A DNA stretch of 64,000 nt from an uncultured Akkermansia sp. (GTDB taxonomy: Bacteria > Verrucomicrobiota > Verrucomicrobiia > Verrucomicrobiales > Akkermansiaceae). The stretch is from positions 1 to 64,000 of the forward strand of contig CANQBZ010000003.1 of NCBI GenBank assembly GCA_947589295.1, in the 5' to 3' direction. The notes beneath the pieces were generated by a model, which saw only the letters and a program-made list of their open reading frames with translations, did no database searches and had not been told where the DNA came from. The position numbers and the translations under genes were made by a program. Positions 52,188 through 62,142 of the stretch are shown piece by piece (within the stretch, counting starts at the first letter, position 1; each line of letters begins with the position of its first letter).

Positions 52188-55100
52188 ATGAGCGCCTATT
52201 TTATCAAACATCCGGTGATTGCCACGGTCATAGCTGTGGTCACCACGTTGCTGGGCATCGTGTGCTATTTGAACTTGCCCATTTCACAGTACCCGGAGAT
52301 AACGCCGCGTATCATTCAACTGCAAACGATGTTCCCCGGTGCGGATGCCCAGTCTGTGGCGGATTCTGTAGGCACCCCGCTGGAGCGACAAGTGAACGGC
52401 GTGCAGCACATGGATTACATGACCTCTGTTTCCTCCAACAACGGCGTATACAACCTTATGGTTGTTTTTGAACCGGATTCGGACACGGACTTGGACCAGA
52501 TGCTCGTAAATATGCGCTATGGCCAGGCTCAATCGCAGATGCCAAGCGAGGTCATGAATTCCGGTGTGACGATACGCCAGCAGCCGGGTCTTCCCCTCAT
52601 GCTCTACGGATTGACCTCGCCGGATGGCAGTTACAACTCCGTGGATTTGGCAAACTATGCACAGGTGAAGTTGGTCGATGAGATCAAGCGTGTGGAAGGT
52701 GTGGGCGAAGTGGCCGTGTATGGTGCCGGGCGCTACGCCATCCGCATTTGGCTGGATACGGTAAAGATGAGCCACTTCAACATCTCGTTGGATGAAGTGC
52801 GCGCCGCTATCTCTAAGCAGAACATGACCAATCCCGGTGGTAAAATCGGCGCTGATCCTGTGCCCGATGGTCAGGAGAAGACCATCACCGTGCGTACCCA
52901 GGGACGTCTCACCGATCCAAAACAGTTCGAGGAGATTATCGTGCGTCAGCAAGCCGACCAAATTGTCTATTTGAAGGACATTTCGACGATTGAACTCGGT
53001 TCAGAGAACTACTCAGCTACGGGACGACGCAATGGGCAAGTGGCAGCTTCCGTGGTGATTTTCCAATCGCCGGGGTCCAACGCCATCGACACTGTGGATC
53101 GGGTGACCAAGCTATTGGAGAAGAAAACGGCGACAATGCCTCAGGGCGTGAGCGGTTCCGTGGCGCTGGATACCACGACTTCTGTGCGCTATTCCATCAA
53201 TGAGATACGCCACACTTTCATCGAAGCCATTATTTTGGTGGCTCTGGTCGTGTACATATTCCTGCAAAATTGGCGTGCGACACTCATACCGCTCATTGCA
53301 GTGCCGGTATCGCTTATTTCGACCTTCTGCGTGTTCCCATTGCTCGGGTTTACGCTCAACACGATTTCTTTGCTTGGCATGGTGCTTGCAATTGGTTTGG
53401 TTGTGGATGATGCCATTGTGGTGGTGGAGGCCGTGCAGCATCATCTTGATAAAGGGCTCAAACCACGCGTGGCTGCTTTTGCCGCCATGCAGGAAGTGAG
53501 TGGCCCGGTGATTGCGATAGCGCTGGTGCTTGCAGCGGTGTTCTTGCCCTCGTTGATGTTGAGGGGTATTACGGGAACGCTGTTCAAGCAGTTTGCCATC
53601 ACCATTGCAATTTCGATGCTGATATCGGCGTTCAATGCACTCACTCTTTCTCCGGCTCTGTGCGCTCTGCTTCTCAAGCCGAGTTCGCAGAACAGGAGCA
53701 TTTTTGCGCCGCTGCACCGCCTCTTCAATAAGTGCTACAATGGCACAGCTAACCTCTACACGCGCATTTGCGGAGGTTTGGCGCGCAAGCTTATCATTTC
53801 CATGCCGTTGTTGGTACTCTTCTGGTTTGCCATCAAACCGGTGGCGGATCGTGTGCCCGGCGCCTTCTTACCGGACGAGGATCAGGGGTTCCTCATGGCA
53901 GCGCTTGTCATGAAACCGGAAACCTCACTCCAAGTGGCCATGGAGCAGGATAAGAAGCTGGAGGCTGCCTTGTATGACCCTTCCGTGGTGAAAAATCTCA
54001 CCTCGGTGGTGGGTATTAACATCCTGAATATGGTGCAAACGCCGGGCGCCTGTATCGCTTTCGTGGAGCTCAAGGATTGGAGCGAACGTCCGGAAACAGC
54101 CCAGCAGATTCAACAGAGACTCATGGCTAAAGTGCAGCAAGCGGGCTTAGATGGCACGGCTATGGTGCTTGTGCCGCCGGCTATCCCCGGCGTGGGCACA
54201 GCGAACGGCGTGGCGATGGTGCTCACCGATTTGGAAGGGCAGGGCGTTCCTTTCCTTTACGAGCGCGTGAAAGCCTTTGAGCAGGCGGCGCGTCAGCGCC
54301 CGGAGGTCGGCATGTGCATGGATATGATGATGGCTGACACTCCCCAGAAATACATGGAGCTTGACCGCGAAAAGTGTCAGTACTATAAGGTGGACATCAG
54401 CACGGCTAATGGTGTGTTGGCTGCCTACTACGGCTCCTCCTTCGTCAACTTCTTCAACGCCTTCGGTCAGCAATGGCAGGTGTACATTCAGGCCCAAGGA
54501 GCCGACCGCACCAGTCTGGATCAGATGGATGGCTTTTTCGTGACCAATGCAGAGGGCAAGCGTGTGCCGCTTTCGGTGTTGGTGAATGTCAAGGATATTG
54601 CGGAGACGGAGTTTGTGATGCACCATCAAGGCTACAACGCTGCCAAAATTAACGTGATGCCCAAGCCCGGTTATTCGACCCAGCAGCTTATGGATGCCAT
54701 GGAGCAGGTGTATGCTCAGACGATGGATCCCTCCAAAGTGGGCTTCGATTACCAAGATATGAGTTTTCAGGAAAATAAGGTGCGCAACAGTACCGGCTTG
54801 GGCACTATCTTCGTTATGTCCGGCCTCTTTGCCTTCCTCATCTTGGTGGCGCTTTACGAAAAATGGCCCCTTCCTATATCCGTTTTCATGACGGTGCCGA
54901 TAGCTGTGCTGGGCGCGTATGCCGGGCTGTGGTTTTGGGGGCTGGAGCTCAATTTGTATGCGCAAGTGGGGCTGGTGATGCTCGTAGGGTTGGCAGCCAA
55001 GAACGCCATTCTGATTGTTGAGTTTGCCAATCTGGAGATGGAGCGAGGCAAGACGCTTATGGAATCCACATTGGCTGCGGCACGCCTGCGCTTGCGTCCC

Positions 55101-55370
55101 ATCCTCATGACATCGCTCGCCTTTATCTTAGGTTGTATCCCGCTCATTCTGTCCAGCGGTTCGGGCGCGTTGGCACGCAACTCCATCGGCGTCGTAGTGG
55201 TTATCGGCATGACCGTGGCCACGTTGGTGGGCATTTTCCTGATTCCCTGCTCATACGTGTTCGTGATGCGTCTCTTCCGGCTCAAATTCAAACTGCATGA
55301 GCTCAAAGAAGACCCGGATGAGGTGGAGGCACGCGAGTATTTGGCCGCACATGGCAACGATGAAGATTGA
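52188..55370 (+). CDS. RND multidrug efflux pump (HAE1/AcrB type)
   Basis: Proton-driven trimeric inner-membrane exporter, 1060 residues, the typical HAE1 length. The N-terminal FIKHPVIATVIAVVTTLLGI, the proton-relay pair Asp407-Asp408 in GLVVDDAIVVVEAV and Lys938 in GLAAKNAILIVEFA match AcrB residues at almost identical positions. Two large periplasmic loops with PN/PC-type porter domains separate TM1-2 and TM7-8. This argues for drug, dye or bile-acid efflux and against metal-ion (HME) transport. It begins six bases after the adaptor stop. Confidence 0.95.
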   Translation: MSAYFIKHPVIATVIAVVTTLLGIVCYLNLPISQYPEITPRIIQLQTMFPGADAQSVADSVGTPLERQVNGVQHMDYMTSVSSNNGVYNLMVVFEPDSDTDLDQMLVNMRYGQAQSQMPSEVMNSGVTIRQQPGLPLMLYGLTSPDGSYNSVDLANYAQVKLVDEIKRVEGVGEVAVYGAGRYAIRIWLDTVKMSHFNISLDEVRAAISKQNMTNPGGKIGADPVPDGQEKTITVRTQGRLTDPKQFEEIIVRQQADQIVYLKDISTIELGSENYSATGRRNGQVAASVVIFQSPGSNAIDTVDRVTKLLEKKTATMPQGVSGSVALDTTTSVRYSINEIRHTFIEAIILVALVVYIFLQNWRATLIPLIAVPVSLISTFCVFPLLGFTLNTISLLGMVLAIGLVVDDAIVVVEAVQHHLDKGLKPRVAAFAAMQEVSGPVIAIALVLAAVFLPSLMLRGITGTLFKQFAITIAISMLISAFNALTLSPALCALLLKPSSQNRSIFAPLHRLFNKCYNGTANLYTRICGGLARKLIISMPLLVLFWFAIKPVADRVPGAFLPDEDQGFLMAALVMKPETSLQVAMEQDKKLEAALYDPSVVKNLTSVVGINILNMVQTPGACIAFVELKDWSERPETAQQIQQRLMAKVQQAGLDGTAMVLVPPAIPGVGTANGVAMVLTDLEGQGVPFLYERVKAFEQAARQRPEVGMCMDMMMADTPQKYMELDREKCQYYKVDISTANGVLAAYYGSSFVNFFNAFGQQWQVYIQAQGADRTSLDQMDGFFVTNAEGKRVPLSVLVNVKDIAETEFVMHHQGYNAAKINVMPKPGYSTQQLMDAMEQVYAQTMDPSKVGFDYQDMSFQENKVRNSTGLGTIFVMSGLFAFLILVALYEKWPLPISVFMTVPIAVLGAYAGLWFWGLELNLYAQVGLVMLVGLAAKNAILIVEFANLEMERGKTLMESTLAAARLRLRPILMTSLAFILGCIPLILSSGSGALARNSIGVVVVIGMTVATLVGIFLIPCSYVFVMRLFRLKFKLHELKEDPDEVEAREYLAAHGNDED

Positions 55371-55402
55371 GCTTGCAACAATTCAAACGACAAGGTATGA
55401 TC

Positions 55403-56809
55403 ATGGCAACTATGAAGAAGACGATGGCAATTACGCTACTGGGGGCTGTAGCTCTCGGCGCGGCATCCTGCTCTTTTGGTCCCATTTGGCGAAAGCCGCA
55501 GATGGCGGTGCCGGAAGTGTTTCGCGGGAAGAGCTTTCATGAGGGGAATATGGCCGACCTGCCATGGCAGGTTGTACTCAAAGATGCAAAGCTCACCACT
55601 TTGCTCACCGACGTGTTCAACGCGAACCGCAGCATAGTAGCGCTGCAACACAATGTGCAAGCTGCGCGCCAGTATGTAACCATTGCCCGCGCTCCGTTCT
55701 TCCCTTGGCTGGGGTACAGCGCTTCCTCATCCAAAGGGATGAATCAGCAAGGAGGCGCCGCCATTGCCCAAACAGGCGGAATAACCACCAACCCGGGTGC
55801 TGCGGCTCTCTCTGCTTCATGGGAGTTGGATTTGTGGGGCAAGACGCGTAAGGGAGTGGAGAGTGCAATGGCAAGCGCTCAGGCTGCCCAAGAGGAACTG
55901 AATAACCTGCGTGTCTCGCTGCTGCGCCAAGTGGCTTGCGGTTACCTGCAGCTGATGATGTTGGACGAGCAGCTGCGTATTGCTCACGCATCGGTGGAGA
56001 GTTATCGCGAGTCTCTGCATCTTTTCCAGAATCAGTTGGAGGCGGGCATAGCCGATAAACTGCAAACAGCAAGCGCTCAGGCGGCGTTATCTGCTGCAGA
56101 GGCGGAAATACCGGCGCTGCAAATGCAGATAGCCGAGCTGGAGAATACGCTTAGTGCGCTGGCGGGACGTATGCCGGGTCACATAGCTCGCAGCGGGAAT
56201 CTGCAAGCTTATGCAGAGGCAAGCAGGGTGGCTGCGGGCATACCGGCGGATGTTCTGGCACGTCGCCCCGATATCCGAGCCAAGGAGCAGCAGCTACGTG
56301 CTGCAAATGCAGAGATCGGATTGTCCATAGCCAATTATTTCCCCTCCATCAGCTTGACGGGCGCAGGTGGATATGCCTCCGCTGATCTGCGTCACGCTAT
56401 CATCCCTCATCGCACGGGCTGGGGCATAGGCGTATCGCTCACGGGACCGCTTTTCCAAGGAGGGCAGCTGCGAGCCAACACGCGTGCCAAGCGAGAGGCC
56501 TTTTTGGCGGCCAAGGCGGAGTATGAGCAGACGGTGTTCAATGCGATGTCTGAGATATCAACCACACTCACCACGCGCGAAAAGTTGGTGAAGGTCATGG
56601 AAAACCAGGAGCAGGCGGTGCAGGCATATTCTGAGAGTGTGCGACTTTCCATGGCACGTTATAAAGAGGGCGCGGCGGCCTATTATGAAGTGCTGCAAGC
56701 GCAGCTTTTGCTCTTCCCAGCGCAAAAACAGTTGGCTTCCTATCGTTATCAATACGCTGCTTGCGTGCCTACGCTTTACACGCAACTTGGCGGCGGTTGG
56801 CGGCAATAA
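55403..56809 (+). CDS. Outer-membrane efflux lipoprotein (OprM/NodT family)
   Basis: TolC-like outer-membrane channel completing the tripartite pump. The 468-residue protein has a lipoprotein signal ending GAASC and the typical N-terminus FGPIWRKPQMAVPEVFRG. Its two repeated halves are rich in coiled-coil helices, including ELDLWGKTRKGVESA and IPADVLARRPDIRAKEQQLRAANAEIG, both hallmark OprM blocks. ATG at 55403 has AAGG at a good distance; in-frame ATGs at 55397 and 55412 are alternatives and the open frame begins with a TTG overlapping the pump stop. A strong terminator follows. Confidence 0.93.
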   Translation: MATMKKTMAITLLGAVALGAASCSFGPIWRKPQMAVPEVFRGKSFHEGNMADLPWQVVLKDAKLTTLLTDVFNANRSIVALQHNVQAARQYVTIARAPFFPWLGYSASSSKGMNQQGGAAIAQTGGITTNPGAAALSASWELDLWGKTRKGVESAMASAQAAQEELNNLRVSLLRQVACGYLQLMMLDEQLRIAHASVESYRESLHLFQNQLEAGIADKLQTASAQAALSAAEAEIPALQMQIAELENTLSALAGRMPGHIARSGNLQAYAEASRVAAGIPADVLARRPDIRAKEQQLRAANAEIGLSIANYFPSISLTGAGGYASADLRHAIIPHRTGWGIGVSLTGPLFQGGQLRANTRAKREAFLAAKAEYEQTVFNAMSEISTTLTTREKLVKVMENQEQAVQAYSESVRLSMARYKEGAAAYYEVLQAQLLLFPAQKQLASYRYQYAACVPTLYTQLGGGWRQ

Positions 56810-56833
56810 ACGCCTCGGTCATTGACTTTTCCA

Positions 56834-56860
56834 ACGCGCGGCAGGTAGCCGCGCGTTTTT
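56834..56860 (+). terminator. Terminator of the efflux operon
   Basis: Perfect 9-bp stem ACGCGCGGC / GCCGCGCGT with loop AGGTA, followed by five Ts. It lies 25 bases past the last efflux gene and just before the convergent ispA stop. Confidence 0.9.
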
Positions 56861-56864
56861 CTGC

Positions 56865-57755
56865 CTAGTACGTGCGCTGCAGGAGAAGATTCGCAATGGC
56901 CAAGAGAGATTCACGCTTCTCCGTGGGGAAGCTGTTGAGCGCCTCGCGGGCATCTGCAGTGCGGGCACGGGCTTCAGCGCGAGTGCTCTCTATCCCAAGG
57001 AGAGCGCAGAGTGTGGCCTTTTGAGCCTTGAAATCTTTACCGATGCTTTTGCCGAGCACCTCCGGTGAGGAGGTAACATCCAGCACATCATCGATGAGTT
57101 GGAATGCGAGACCAAGGTTGCGGCCGTAGGCGGAAAGAGAGTCCAACTGCTCATCAGAGCAGGCTGCGCTCATGCCTCCCAAACGCACTGCAGCCTCAAT
57201 GAGCGCGGCAGTTTTGCCTAAGTGAATCGCGCGTATTTCTTGCGAGGAGAGGGGACGTCCTTCTCCCTCCAAATCGAGTGCTTGTCCTCCCACCAGCGAG
57301 AGGCTGCCGGTGAGCCGCGCCAGCTCGGCCACGTAGTCGCGGACGCTGTAGCGTGCATTCTCCGGTACGCGCGCCAGCATGGCAAAAGCTTCCGTGAGCA
57401 GCGCATCTCCTGCCAGCACGGCCATTCCTTCCCCGAACACTTTATGATTGGTCGGTTTACCGCGGCGTAGGTCATCGTTATCCATGCAGGGCAGGTCATC
57501 GTGGATGAGCGTGTAGGTGTGCAGGGTTTCAAGGGCGCATGCTGCATCCAGTGCAGTTTGAGGCGAGCCTCCACAGGCCTTGGCGGCTTCCAGGCAAAGC
57601 AAGGGGCGGATGCGTTTGCCACCAGCGAAAATGCTGTAGCGCATAGCCCGGTGCAAGGTGGCAGAGGGCCCTGCATCTTCTGCTGGCAGGAGTTCGGCAA
57701 GGTGCTGCTCCACAAGCTGCGTGGTGGAGTGGATGAGTTCGTCCAGATTCAACAT
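56865..57755 (-). CDS. ispA: Polyprenyl diphosphate synthase (farnesyl/geranylgeranyl type)
   Basis: Trans-prenyltransferase that elongates DMAPP/GPP with IPP to C15 or C20 diphosphate, feeding undecaprenyl and quinone synthesis. The 296-residue protein has the first Asp-rich motif DDLPCMDNDD (86-95) with RRG following, the second DDVLD (222-226), GGKRIRP (45-51) and GKSIGKD. The CM pair inside the first motif is that of bacterial FPP synthases. ATG at 57755 is four bases after the asd stop, so it is co-transcribed from the asd promoter. Chain length cannot be fixed from sequence alone. Confidence 0.93.
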   Translation of the reverse strand: MLNLDELIHSTTQLVEQHLAELLPAEDAGPSATLHRAMRYSIFAGGKRIRPLLCLEAAKACGGSPQTALDAACALETLHTYTLIHDDLPCMDNDDLRRGKPTNHKVFGEGMAVLAGDALLTEAFAMLARVPENARYSVRDYVAELARLTGSLSLVGGQALDLEGEGRPLSSQEIRAIHLGKTAALIEAAVRLGGMSAACSDEQLDSLSAYGRNLGLAFQLIDDVLDVTSSPEVLGKSIGKDFKAQKATLCALLGIESTRAEARARTADAREALNSFPTEKRESLLAIANLLLQRTY

Positions 57756-57759
57756 AAAG

Positions 57760-58767
57760 TCAACGAATAAGGAGTTCAGCTATTTGCACAGCATTGAGTG
57801 CAGCGCCTTTGCGTACTTGGTCCCCCACCACCCAGAGGCTGAGGGCGTTTTCAAGCGCCAAATCCTTGCGAATACGCCCCACGTAGCAGGTGTCGCCATC
57901 GGTGGAATCCAGCGGAGTGGGCCAGATCCCCTTTGCGGGGTCATCCATGAGCTCCACGCCTGGCATGCCGGTGTAGCAGGCGCGCGCCATCGGCACATCC
58001 ACCGGTTTCTCAAATTGCGCCACGCAGGAGATCGAATGACTGCGGTACACCGGCACGCGCACACAGGTGCAGCTCACTTGCAAGGTCGGCAGGCCCATGA
58101 TCTTGCGTCCCTCGTTGAGCATCTTGAGCTCTTCTTTAGTGTAACCCGTGTCAGTGAAGCTGTCAATTTGCGGCAGCACATTGAAAGCGATTTGCCGTGG
58201 GTAAGTGCTGCATACCACAGGTTGCCCATTCACAAGGGCACGCACCTGGTTTTCGAGTTCAGAGATACCGTGCTGTCCGCTGCCGGAGACTGCTTGATAG
58301 CTGCTGGCGATGATGGTTTTCATCCCGAACTTGAGGTGCAGCGGGTAGAGCGCCATCAGCGTGATGATGGTGGTACAGTTGGGATTGGCGATGATGTTAC
58401 GCGGGTGGCGCAGAGCAGCCTGTCCATTAATTTCCGGCACAACGAGCGGTACATCGCCCTCCTGCCGGAAAGCGGAAGAATTGTCCACCACGACACAACC
58501 TGCCGCGGCCGCAATGGGCGCAAACTTTCGCGAAATATCACCACCTGCTGAAAAAAGGGCGATATCTATTCCATCAAAACTTTTTTCCGTGAGCTCTTCC
58601 ACCACAAGCTCCTCTCCCCGAAAGGGCATTTTCTTACCGGCCGAGCGCGCCGAAGCGAGCAGTTTCAATTCCGACAGAGGAAAGTTTCGCGTTGCGAGAC
58701 ATTTTTGGATTTCCACGCCGACGGCTCCTGTGGCTCCTACAATGGCTACTCTTGGTTGCGCGTTCAT
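57760..58767 (-). CDS. asd: Aspartate-semialdehyde dehydrogenase
   Basis: NADPH reduction of aspartyl phosphate to aspartate semialdehyde, the step between LysC and Hom (both at 9990-12534) and toward diaminopimelate. The 335-residue protein has VAIVGATGAVG (7-17), the active-site Cys131 in NPNCTT, and RVPVYRSHS with the acid/base His. The FSAGG and ending are typical of the shorter, Gram-positive-like asd subgroup. ATG at 58767 lies 15 bases after the -10 box, giving a leader of only about nine bases. Co-transcribed with ispA. Confidence 0.96.
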   Translation of the reverse strand: MNAQPRVAIVGATGAVGVEIQKCLATRNFPLSELKLLASARSAGKKMPFRGEELVVEELTEKSFDGIDIALFSAGGDISRKFAPIAAAAGCVVVDNSSAFRQEGDVPLVVPEINGQAALRHPRNIIANPNCTTIITLMALYPLHLKFGMKTIIASSYQAVSGSGQHGISELENQVRALVNGQPVVCSTYPRQIAFNVLPQIDSFTDTGYTKEELKMLNEGRKIMGLPTLQVSCTCVRVPVYRSHSISCVAQFEKPVDVPMARACYTGMPGVELMDDPAKGIWPTPLDSTDGDTCYVGRIRKDLALENALSLWVVGDQVRKGAALNAVQIAELLIR

Positions 58768-58782
58768 CTTTTGATTGCCGCG

Positions 58783-58810
58783 AGTATAGCGAATTTTACC
58801 TAAATATCAA
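58783..58810 (-). promoter_or_regulatory. Promoter of asd-ispA
   Basis: Minus strand: TTGATA (58810-58805), 16-base spacer, TATACT (58788-58783); predicted start near 58776, about nine bases before the ATG. Confidence 0.65.
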
Positions 58811-58969
58811 GTGAAATATGCACGTCCCATCTGGCGCAACAAGTATCATACATTCGAAAATTGTCCAACGAATCTCCTGATTCAGCCGCTCTGCGTTTAA
58901 CAAAAACAATACCATAAAATAATAGAGCCTTTAATGGTAGTACGATTTTCAAATACAAGTAAATGAAAC

Positions 58970-58998
58970 TTGACAAGAGGCATCGAGGTGGATAGTTT
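58970..58998 (+). promoter_or_regulatory. Likely promoter of the addB-addA operon
   Basis: Perfect TTGACA (58970-58975), 17-base spacer, TAGTTT (58993-58998). The leader to the ATG at 59146 would be about 140 bases. It contains AAAGGAGG at 59104-59111 with no start codon at normal distance. The surrounding 58811-59145 is AT-rich and otherwise empty. Confidence 0.5.
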
Positions 58999-59145
58999 AT
59001 TGGTGCTAGGTTATGTCAGAATTAAAATGCAATTTTCCAGTCATCCCCACGTCTAACATCTCCGAATGCATCCGACATCCTTTCATTTTCACAGAACAAA
59101 TGTAAAGGAGGAACCACTTTCAGAAACCAGCACATACCATCGATC

Positions 59146-62124
59146 ATGTCTTACGAACCTGAATTAACCTTTCTTGGTTGGGATGCTCCTGCTGTCCAAC
59201 TGGTAGGAGACCGTTTACTTGAGCTTAACAGGGAAAATCCCGATGCGTTCCGTCGCGCCACCGTTGTAACCCTTACGGCCCCCAGCGCCAAACGTTTGCG
59301 AGAGTATGTGGCGGAGCAGGCAGCGGAGCCTATTTTGATGCCGCGCATTGTGCAGCCCGGACGTCTGCTGCCGGAAAAGAAAGGCACGGAGGATGAGCAG
59401 CTTATCGCTTGGGTGAGGGCGTTGCAACGCTTGTCGCCCGAGTCGTACACAACCTTGCTTGGCGAGCGGGAGGGGACGCTGAGCGACCGTCGCGCTCTTG
59501 GTACGGCCCATCAACTGCTACACTTGCGCACTCTCCTGGAACAGGAAGCTCAGACGCCGGAAGAAATCTACCGAAAGCTCGAGCAGAAGTCCGGCGACAC
59601 CTCCCCGGACCAGCCCTTCATGGACGAGGAAAGTGAGCGCTGGAAGGAATTCAGCGAGCTCTGTGCGGAAGTGGATCGCTTGGCGCCGCCGAACGAAACC
59701 GAGTCCCGGCAGCCACGTCCGAAAGAGGAGAGCATGATCATCCTCGCCGCCCTGCCGGAATTGACCGCCCGGCTGCGCGAGACGCTGGAAGACGTGCTGG
59801 CGGAACGTCCCGGACATGTGAAGGTTTGGGTGAATGCGCCGGAGGAGGAGCGAGCCCATTTCGACGCCTGGGGCATGCCCGTCACCAAACACTGGTCGGA
59901 GCGTCCCATCGACATCCCGGAAGAGAGCATCCTCAAGCCTGCGGACGACGCACAGGATTTTGGAGTGAAAGCAGTCCGAGAAGCCGGGGGGTGTTCTTCG
60001 GATGAGGTGGTGCTCGGGCTGTGCGACCCCTCGTTTTCTTCCGCCCTCTGCACGGCATTCGCCCACGCGGAGGGAAATCGCTGGCGACTGCAGCTCAGCG
60101 CCGGACGCAAACTCACCACGGTGGATGTCGCGCAGCTTCCGGCGCGTCTGCTCCATTACGTCGAAACAGCCAATCAACTCCCTTTCTCGAAGAAGGGGAC
60201 GAGTCCTATGGACATTGCCGACTCGGAATACATGTTTGCCTTCATCGACCTCCTGCGCACGAGTGTCCTTCTCCGCAATACCCCCGCTGAGGGAGCGATG
60301 GACGCCACGCTCGATGAAGTCATTGAGGAGAAACTTCCGGGATCGGTCCGGCGATTCCTCAACCTCCTGCGCAAGAAGAATGTGGACTGCTTCCGCCGCG
60401 CCCAGGAGTTGTACGATCTTGCGCAGAAGTGTCTCGCCCCCTCCACGCTCCCCGAAGCCCTGACCAAGTTCGCTGACATCATCGAGGTATCTTGTCCCGA
60501 GCCTTCTCCCGACACGCTTCTCATCTCCACCGCTATGCGCGAAGCCGCACAGACGTACGCCGCACCCGGCATCACCCCCGAGCTCACGCTCCTGATGCTT
60601 CAGCAGCGTTTTGAAAACGCTACCTGCCGACCCTGCAAACCGGAAGAAAACGAAGAAGCGACCGTGGAGACCGTTGACTGGATCGAGCTGCCGTACACGC
60701 GCGGGAAGCGACTTCTCTTGCTGGGGCTGCATGAAGGCTGCGTGCCGGAGACGGGCGGAAATGCGGGTCTCCTCACGGAAAAGCTCAAGGAGCTCGTGGG
60801 TCTGCCCACACAAAATTCCCGCAGCGCGCGGGACGCCTTCCTGCTCACCGCACTCCTGAAGAGTCGGGGAGCGGCGGACAATGTGCGCATTCTCACCGCC
60901 CGACAAGGAACGGATGAGACCCCCATTGCGCCTTCGCCCCTCCTCCTTCGTTTCCCTGAAGATCATGCCGGTGACCTCGTCAAGCGCGTGCAAAAGCTTT
61001 TCAGCGACCCGGAGGAGGCTAAGGAACCGAAAGTCTATGAGCAATTTCGACTGCTTCGGCAAACGGCTTCATCCCCTGCCCCGGTGCAGACGACGGGAGA
61101 GAATGAGGAGGAAGACCCCATGGAAAGCATTGAGCTGATCGCCCAAGGTAAACCGAATCCGTTTTCGCTCGACACCCCTTTCTCCCCCTCACTCATCAAG
61201 GATTTCCTGACATGTCCCCTGCGCTTCTGGCTGAATAAACTCCACGGCATCTCTCCCTCCGACGCCTACAAGGACAGCACACGTGAACTCCAGGCGAACA
61301 CCTACGGTACCATCCTGCACCGTATCCTCAGACAACTGGTCGAGCGTTACCCGGAGCTCCCGCCGGGGGTCGAACTCGACAGTCTGAACCGTGAAATTAA
61401 CGAGTATGCGCGGGAACTCCTGCAGCAGGAATTCGGCGCCTACGCTGCCGATCGAAAGGACTCGCTGCCCGTTTTCCTGCAGAATCAACGCGAAACCATG
61501 GGCGAGAGCCTTCAACTCTTTGTTGCCCGCCACGTGAAAGATCTGAGCGAAGGCTGGTGCCGGGTACACCTAGAATGGCCGGTGGAAACCGAGCTCGATC
61601 TGCCGGATGGCTCGCTCGCTCACCTCAAAATGATCATCGACCGCGTGGATTACAATCCCGACAAAAACACCTACCGCATCATCGATTACAAGACGAATGA
61701 CGATACGCCTCAGAAGAAACATCTGGCAATCATCCGGAATAAATTTTTTGACACGAGGATGAAAGACTTCCTCCCTGTCTATCATGAAAAAAAACGGTGG
61801 GTGGAAGTGCAACTCCCGCTGAATGCATACGCGCTCATGAAGTTTAAGAATCCAGACACCTTGCTGGAACTTGCCTATTACAACCTTCCGCGCGGCAAAA
61901 ACGTCGAGTATAACACCTTCCAATATAACAAAAAAAATATAACGGCTGAGGACATTGAAAGCGGAATAGAAACCGCTAGGCAGGCGATCGACCTTATTCG
62001 TCGCGGACTCTGTCTGTATTCCTGTGAAGATTTCGGCGAAGAAATCTCGGACTACCTCTCCTTCGGCACTCCCGCTATCGACGATCATCTGCGCGACGTT
62101 TGCGGTCTCTCCCCCCTCAGATAA
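59146..62124 (+). CDS. AddB-like PD-(D/E)XK nuclease/inactive helicase subunit
   Basis: Subunit of an AddAB/RecBCD-type enzyme for double-strand break processing. The 992-residue protein lacks a Walker A motif in its N-terminal helicase-like part. Its C-terminal nuclease is complete: GxxxH at Gly721/His725, Asp832 (IIDRVD), DYKT with Asp847 and Lys849, and Gln889...Tyr895. Cys690 (LTCPLRFW) and C-terminal cysteines may ligate an Fe-S cluster as in AddB. It precedes the UvrD-like addA by 18 bases. Chi recognition and true AddB orthology cannot be judged here. Confidence 0.87.
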   Translation: MSYEPELTFLGWDAPAVQLVGDRLLELNRENPDAFRRATVVTLTAPSAKRLREYVAEQAAEPILMPRIVQPGRLLPEKKGTEDEQLIAWVRALQRLSPESYTTLLGEREGTLSDRRALGTAHQLLHLRTLLEQEAQTPEEIYRKLEQKSGDTSPDQPFMDEESERWKEFSELCAEVDRLAPPNETESRQPRPKEESMIILAALPELTARLRETLEDVLAERPGHVKVWVNAPEEERAHFDAWGMPVTKHWSERPIDIPEESILKPADDAQDFGVKAVREAGGCSSDEVVLGLCDPSFSSALCTAFAHAEGNRWRLQLSAGRKLTTVDVAQLPARLLHYVETANQLPFSKKGTSPMDIADSEYMFAFIDLLRTSVLLRNTPAEGAMDATLDEVIEEKLPGSVRRFLNLLRKKNVDCFRRAQELYDLAQKCLAPSTLPEALTKFADIIEVSCPEPSPDTLLISTAMREAAQTYAAPGITPELTLLMLQQRFENATCRPCKPEENEEATVETVDWIELPYTRGKRLLLLGLHEGCVPETGGNAGLLTEKLKELVGLPTQNSRSARDAFLLTALLKSRGAADNVRILTARQGTDETPIAPSPLLLRFPEDHAGDLVKRVQKLFSDPEEAKEPKVYEQFRLLRQTASSPAPVQTTGENEEEDPMESIELIAQGKPNPFSLDTPFSPSLIKDFLTCPLRFWLNKLHGISPSDAYKDSTRELQANTYGTILHRILRQLVERYPELPPGVELDSLNREINEYARELLQQEFGAYAADRKDSLPVFLQNQRETMGESLQLFVARHVKDLSEGWCRVHLEWPVETELDLPDGSLAHLKMIIDRVDYNPDKNTYRIIDYKTNDDTPQKKHLAIIRNKFFDTRMKDFLPVYHEKKRWVEVQLPLNAYALMKFKNPDTLLELAYYNLPRGKNVEYNTFQYNKKNITAEDIESGIETARQAIDLIRRGLCLYSCEDFGEEISDYLSFGTPAIDDHLRDVCGLSPLR

Positions 62125-62142
62125 CCCTTCAAATTTTTAACT

